A stretch of 64,000 bases of DNA from an uncultured OM182 clade bacterium (GTDB lineage: Bacteria; Pseudomonadota; Gammaproteobacteria; Pseudomonadales; Azotimanducaceae). Every line of letters starts with the position of its first letter. Position 1 is the stretch's first letter. Shown piece by piece: positions 61,717-64,000 of this stretch. The stretch spans positions 1 to 64,000 of the forward strand of contig CAJJAA010000028.1 of assembly GCA_905182025.1 (NCBI GenBank), read 5' to 3'. The notes under the pieces were generated by a model. That model was not told the DNA's origin. It saw nothing but the letters and a program-made list of their open reading frames with translations, and did not search any database. The position numbers were made by a program, and so were the translations under genes.

Positions 61717-62541
61717 TCAACGAGCAGCGATGGGTCTCTCTCCCTTGATCGTAACCCGAACACCGCTGCGGGTTTCTGGAAAATAGTCCCACACAGCCAT
61801 GTGCTGTGTGCAGCGATTGTCCCACAACGCCATTGAGTCTCTTTGCCATTGAAATCGACATTGAAAATTAGGATTTTTGATATGATCGAACAGCATCGAC
61901 AATACCTCTTTGCTTTCGATATTGGTCAGTCCACAGATACGCTTGGTGAAACCTTTGTTGACATACAGAGCAGGTAGCTTTGTTTCTGGATGCAGTCGGA
62001 TAACGGGATGAATGGCACTTGGGCTTTGTCTCTGGGGCGGATGTTCGCCATAGAAACCGCTGTAATCTGCCGCATGTTCAGCTTCAAGGGGCATCAGCAG
62101 CGCCTGCATGGTTGGGCTCAACGCATCAAATGCCGCGTACATATTTGACCAAAGGGTATCGCCACCCTGTAATGGCGTCCGAGTGATGCGCAGAATGCTT
62201 GCCATCGGTGGTTGTTCATCGGCTGAGACATCGGTATGCCAGTCTTCACCGTTATTTCTGCTGGATGTTTCATCGGCGTGGATCTTCATCAATGCTGGAT
62301 TATTGTCGAGATAGGGTGCCGCGGGATGAATGTGCAGTGCCCCGAAAGACTCGCCAAAAGCGATATGCTGCTGGTTAGAAATTGCCTGATCACGAAAGAA
62401 CAGCACCAGGTGTTTAAACCAAGCTTGCCTCACCTCGCTGAAGACCTCGTCGCCCAGTGGTTGGCTCAAATCGACGCCAGATATTGTTGCGCCAATGGTC
62501 GGCGTCAGTGGGGTGACCTTGATAAAACGGTAGTCGGTCAT
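61717..62541 (-). CDS. TauD/TfdA-family Fe(II)/2-oxoglutarate dioxygenase (second copy)
   Basis: A 274-residue TauD-type oxygenase with complete ligands: DWHTDVSAD (His102, Asp104), His in RCTQHMAVWDY, and 2-oxoglutarate-binding Arg residues in ETRSGVRVTIKGERP. I start at ATG 62541, where the sequence (TDYRFIKVTPLTPTIGATISGVDLSQPLG) aligns with the start of the other TauD at 53997; ATG 62568 and GTG 62571 give short extensions. The cap region (ADYSGFYGEHPPQRQSPSA) differs from the first copy, suggesting a different substrate. It is divergent from the LLM oxidoreductase gene. Confidence 0.91.
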   Translation of the reverse strand: MTDYRFIKVTPLTPTIGATISGVDLSQPLGDEVFSEVRQAWFKHLVLFFRDQAISNQQHIAFGESFGALHIHPAAPYLDNNPALMKIHADETSSRNNGEDWHTDVSADEQPPMASILRITRTPLQGGDTLWSNMYAAFDALSPTMQALLMPLEAEHAADYSGFYGEHPPQRQSPSAIHPVIRLHPETKLPALYVNKGFTKRICGLTNIESKEVLSMLFDHIKNPNFQCRFQWQRDSMALWDNRCTQHMAVWDYFPETRSGVRVTIKGERPIAAR

Positions 62542-62710
62542 AGTCAGTTTGGGCCTGAATGTAGCCATCACAATGTCTGTTTGATGAGGTCACAATAGCC
62601 AAGTTGGATGGGATAGACAATATCGCACAGTAAAGATACATTGATTCACGTGTTTAACCTGTTCTCAGCACAGCTGGGCGTTAGACTAACTGAAATATAA
62701 GGGGGAATAA

Positions 62711-63802
62711 GTGGATATTGGCGTTTGTGTTGCATCGCACATCAAAGACATTAAATATGTTGTTCGAGCTGAAGAGTTGGGATTTAGTCATGCTTGGCTC
62801 GCTGATAGTCAGATGATTTGGTCTGATTGTTATGCAACCTTGGCACTGGCCGCTGACAAAACAAACCATATTAAACTCGGTACTGGTGTCGCCATTACGG
62901 GCACAAGACCCGCAGCCGTTAACGCAGCGGGCATAGCGACGATCAACGCGATAGCGCCGGGTAGAACCTTTTTCGGTGTGGGCGCGGGTAATACGGCGAT
63001 GCGTATCATGGGTATGCCACCGCATCGCATTAAAGAGCTTGAGCGTTATCTAAAGGAGATAAAGCCGTTGCTGCGAGGTGAGGAGTCTGCGGTGCAATTA
63101 GGCTCAAAATCAGCTCCACAAGAAAAATATATTCGGCATGTGATGCCAGATAAAGGCTTTGTGAACTTCGATGACCCTATCCCCATGTATGTGTCCGGTT
63201 TTGGGCCTCGCTCATTAGGACTGGCAGGTAAGTACGGTGAAGGCGCGGTTGTTGCCTTCGCGGCGAGCGGCGGCATTATGGAGTCAATGTGGCATATGAT
63301 CGAAGAGGGTGCCAGGCAAACAGGCAGGGTGATTAATCGTGATGAGTTCTACACCACTGCCCTAACGACAATGGTAGTGCTTGAGCCGGGAGAGGCTGTG
63401 GATTCGCCTCGTGTAAAGGAAGAATGTGGCGCCTTTGCGATAGCTGCTGTTCATTATGCCTATGACCAATATCGAAACTTCGGTCATCAACCGCCTAACT
63501 ATTTAGCAGGTGTTTGGGATGAATATACACAATTGATTGAATCCTTTCCTGAGGAGAGGCGGCATCAGAGAATTCATGCCGGTCATAATTGCTGGGTACT
63601 GCCGGAAGAAGAAAAATTTGTGACCAAACAGACCATTGAAGCAAGCTGTTTAGTCGGCACGCAAGATCAGATACTTGATCAACTCAACACGCTTGAGCTG
63701 GCGGGGCTAAATCAAGTGATGATCTTACCGCCTTTCGATCCGCGTTATAAAGTCCTGGATCAGGTGGCAAAGCATATCATTCCTAATCTCAATCGATCTT
63801 AA
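62711..63802 (+). CDS. LLM-class (luciferase-like) flavin-dependent oxidoreductase
   Basis: A 363-residue luciferase-like TIM-barrel protein: VCVASHIKDIKYVVRAEELGFSHAWLADSQM, ATLALAADKTNHIKLGTGVAITGTRPAA and GRTFFGVGAGNTAMRIMG. These match the F420- or FMN-dependent LLM family (methylene-tetrahydromethanopterin reductase-like). No F420 synthesis gene is visible, and a gammaproteobacterial host makes FMN more likely. It might oxygenate or reduce a hydrophobic substrate. GTG start with AGGGGGA upstream. The next gene, a transporter, begins 73 bp downstream on the same strand. Confidence 0.9.
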   Translation: MDIGVCVASHIKDIKYVVRAEELGFSHAWLADSQMIWSDCYATLALAADKTNHIKLGTGVAITGTRPAAVNAAGIATINAIAPGRTFFGVGAGNTAMRIMGMPPHRIKELERYLKEIKPLLRGEESAVQLGSKSAPQEKYIRHVMPDKGFVNFDDPIPMYVSGFGPRSLGLAGKYGEGAVVAFAASGGIMESMWHMIEEGARQTGRVINRDEFYTTALTTMVVLEPGEAVDSPRVKEECGAFAIAAVHYAYDQYRNFGHQPPNYLAGVWDEYTQLIESFPEERRHQRIHAGHNCWVLPEEEKFVTKQTIEASCLVGTQDQILDQLNTLELAGLNQVMILPPFDPRYKVLDQVAKHIIPNLNRS

Positions 63803-63874
63803 ATGTGATTCCATTGTCATTGCAGTACTTAGGCGTTTAGCCGCGTATTCTCTAATTAAGACAGGATAGCAAAA

Positions 63875-64000
63875 GTGAGCGAATCAGTTAGTTCAGTATC
63901 ATTTCAAACAAAAATTGCTTTTGGAATTGGTGCTTCAGGTGAAGCAGCAACAAATTGGATATTCAACGCGCTGACGTTCTTTTTCTATAACCAAATTCTC
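63875..64000 (+). CDS. GPH-type MFS transporter, N-terminal part (cut by right edge)
   Basis: A GTG at 63875, preceded by an AGGAT site, opens a frame that runs to the end of the window (42 residues). It reads SFQTKIAFGIGASGEAATN followed by WIFNALTFFFYNQIL. This is the first helix region of GPH-family sodium/sugar-type symporters (KxxYGxGxxGxxxxN pattern). It is a second member of the family beside the gene at 32897-34306 and follows the LLM gene, suggesting uptake of the pathway substrate. It is too short for a specific call. Confidence 0.75.
   Translation, partial: MSESVSSVSFQTKIAFGIGASGEAATNWIFNALTFFFYNQIL

Noticed and set aside
1-64000. CRISPR arrays, tRNA or rRNA genes, insertion sequences, prophage
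   Set aside because: No regularly spaced repeats, cloverleaf-like conserved ends, transposase or integrase sequence was seen on reading both strands and the translated frames.

Overview
The window reads as a typical bacterial chromosome segment, most likely from an uncultured marine-type gammaproteobacterium. It has moderate GC, short intergenic gaps, ATG/GTG/TTG starts with AGGAG-like ribosome sites, and enterobacterial-type families (CysZ, a MarC/YhgN-like protein, a YegD-like Hsp70, TonB). This placement is an inference from gene families; no rRNA, tRNA or ribosomal protein gene is present to fix the taxonomy. I see no phage, insertion sequence, integrase or CRISPR array, and every long ORF is intact except the two genes cut by the window edges.

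Layout. 0-1.2 kb: tail of a zinc alcohol dehydrogenase and a PlsC-like acyltransferase. 1.7-8.5 kb: a secreted TPR-CHAT protease-like protein, a YegD-like Hsp70 and a periplasmic FG-GAP repeat protein, all on the plus strand. 8.7-11.1 kb: an ECF sigma factor, a membrane protein in the anti-sigma position and a secreted DUF4097 protein, with short direct repeats in the gene junctions. 11.2-15.3 kb: a secreted M16 peptidase and an alpha/beta hydrolase. 15.3-20.5 kb: a minus-strand operon of a FadR-type GntR regulator, an RND adaptor and an RND pump. Its promoter overlaps three tandem TTGGT-N3-ACCAA operators. 20.7-27.3 kb: a catabolic block (crotonase, carboxymuconolactone decarboxylase-like protein, PEP mutase/isocitrate lyase-like lyase, HsaA-like flavin oxygenase, nitroreductase, carotenoid/stilbene oxygenase, hydrolase). 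27.5-35 kb: an orphan cis-prenyltransferase with an archaeal-looking active-site motif, a CDP-alcohol phosphatidyltransferase, SDRs, a beta-lactamase-fold esterase, a GPH transporter and a MarC protein. 35.4-39.7 kb: a second RND adaptor/pump pair. 39.7-45.4 kb: housekeeping-like and hydrolytic genes (GFA protein, Nudix, amidase, cyclophilin, PafA-like phosphatase, DedA). 45.6-64 kb: a second, larger catabolic block (thiolase, carboxylesterase, two-subunit molybdenum hydroxylase, SDR, isocitrate/isopropylmalate dehydrogenase-type enzyme, two TauD dioxygenases, amidohydrolase, CoA transferase, cupin, zinc ADH, nitronate monooxygenase, LLM flavin oxidoreductase, start of a second GPH transporter), interrupted by CysZ and a TPR-TonB protein.

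Taken together the two blocks supply ring or side-chain oxygenation, CoA activation, beta-oxidation-type steps, and import and efflux of small hydrophobic or acidic organics. The substrate cannot be read from the sequence. The most distinctive signals are the triple operator array, the recurring perfect hairpins without a U-tract at gene 3' ends, the CHAT/Hsp70/FG-GAP trio beside the ECF module, and several enzymes with altered active sites (an SDR lacking YxxxK, a hydrolase with a Cys elbow and no visible His, ADHs lacking the structural zinc lobe). No known defence or mobile system is evident.
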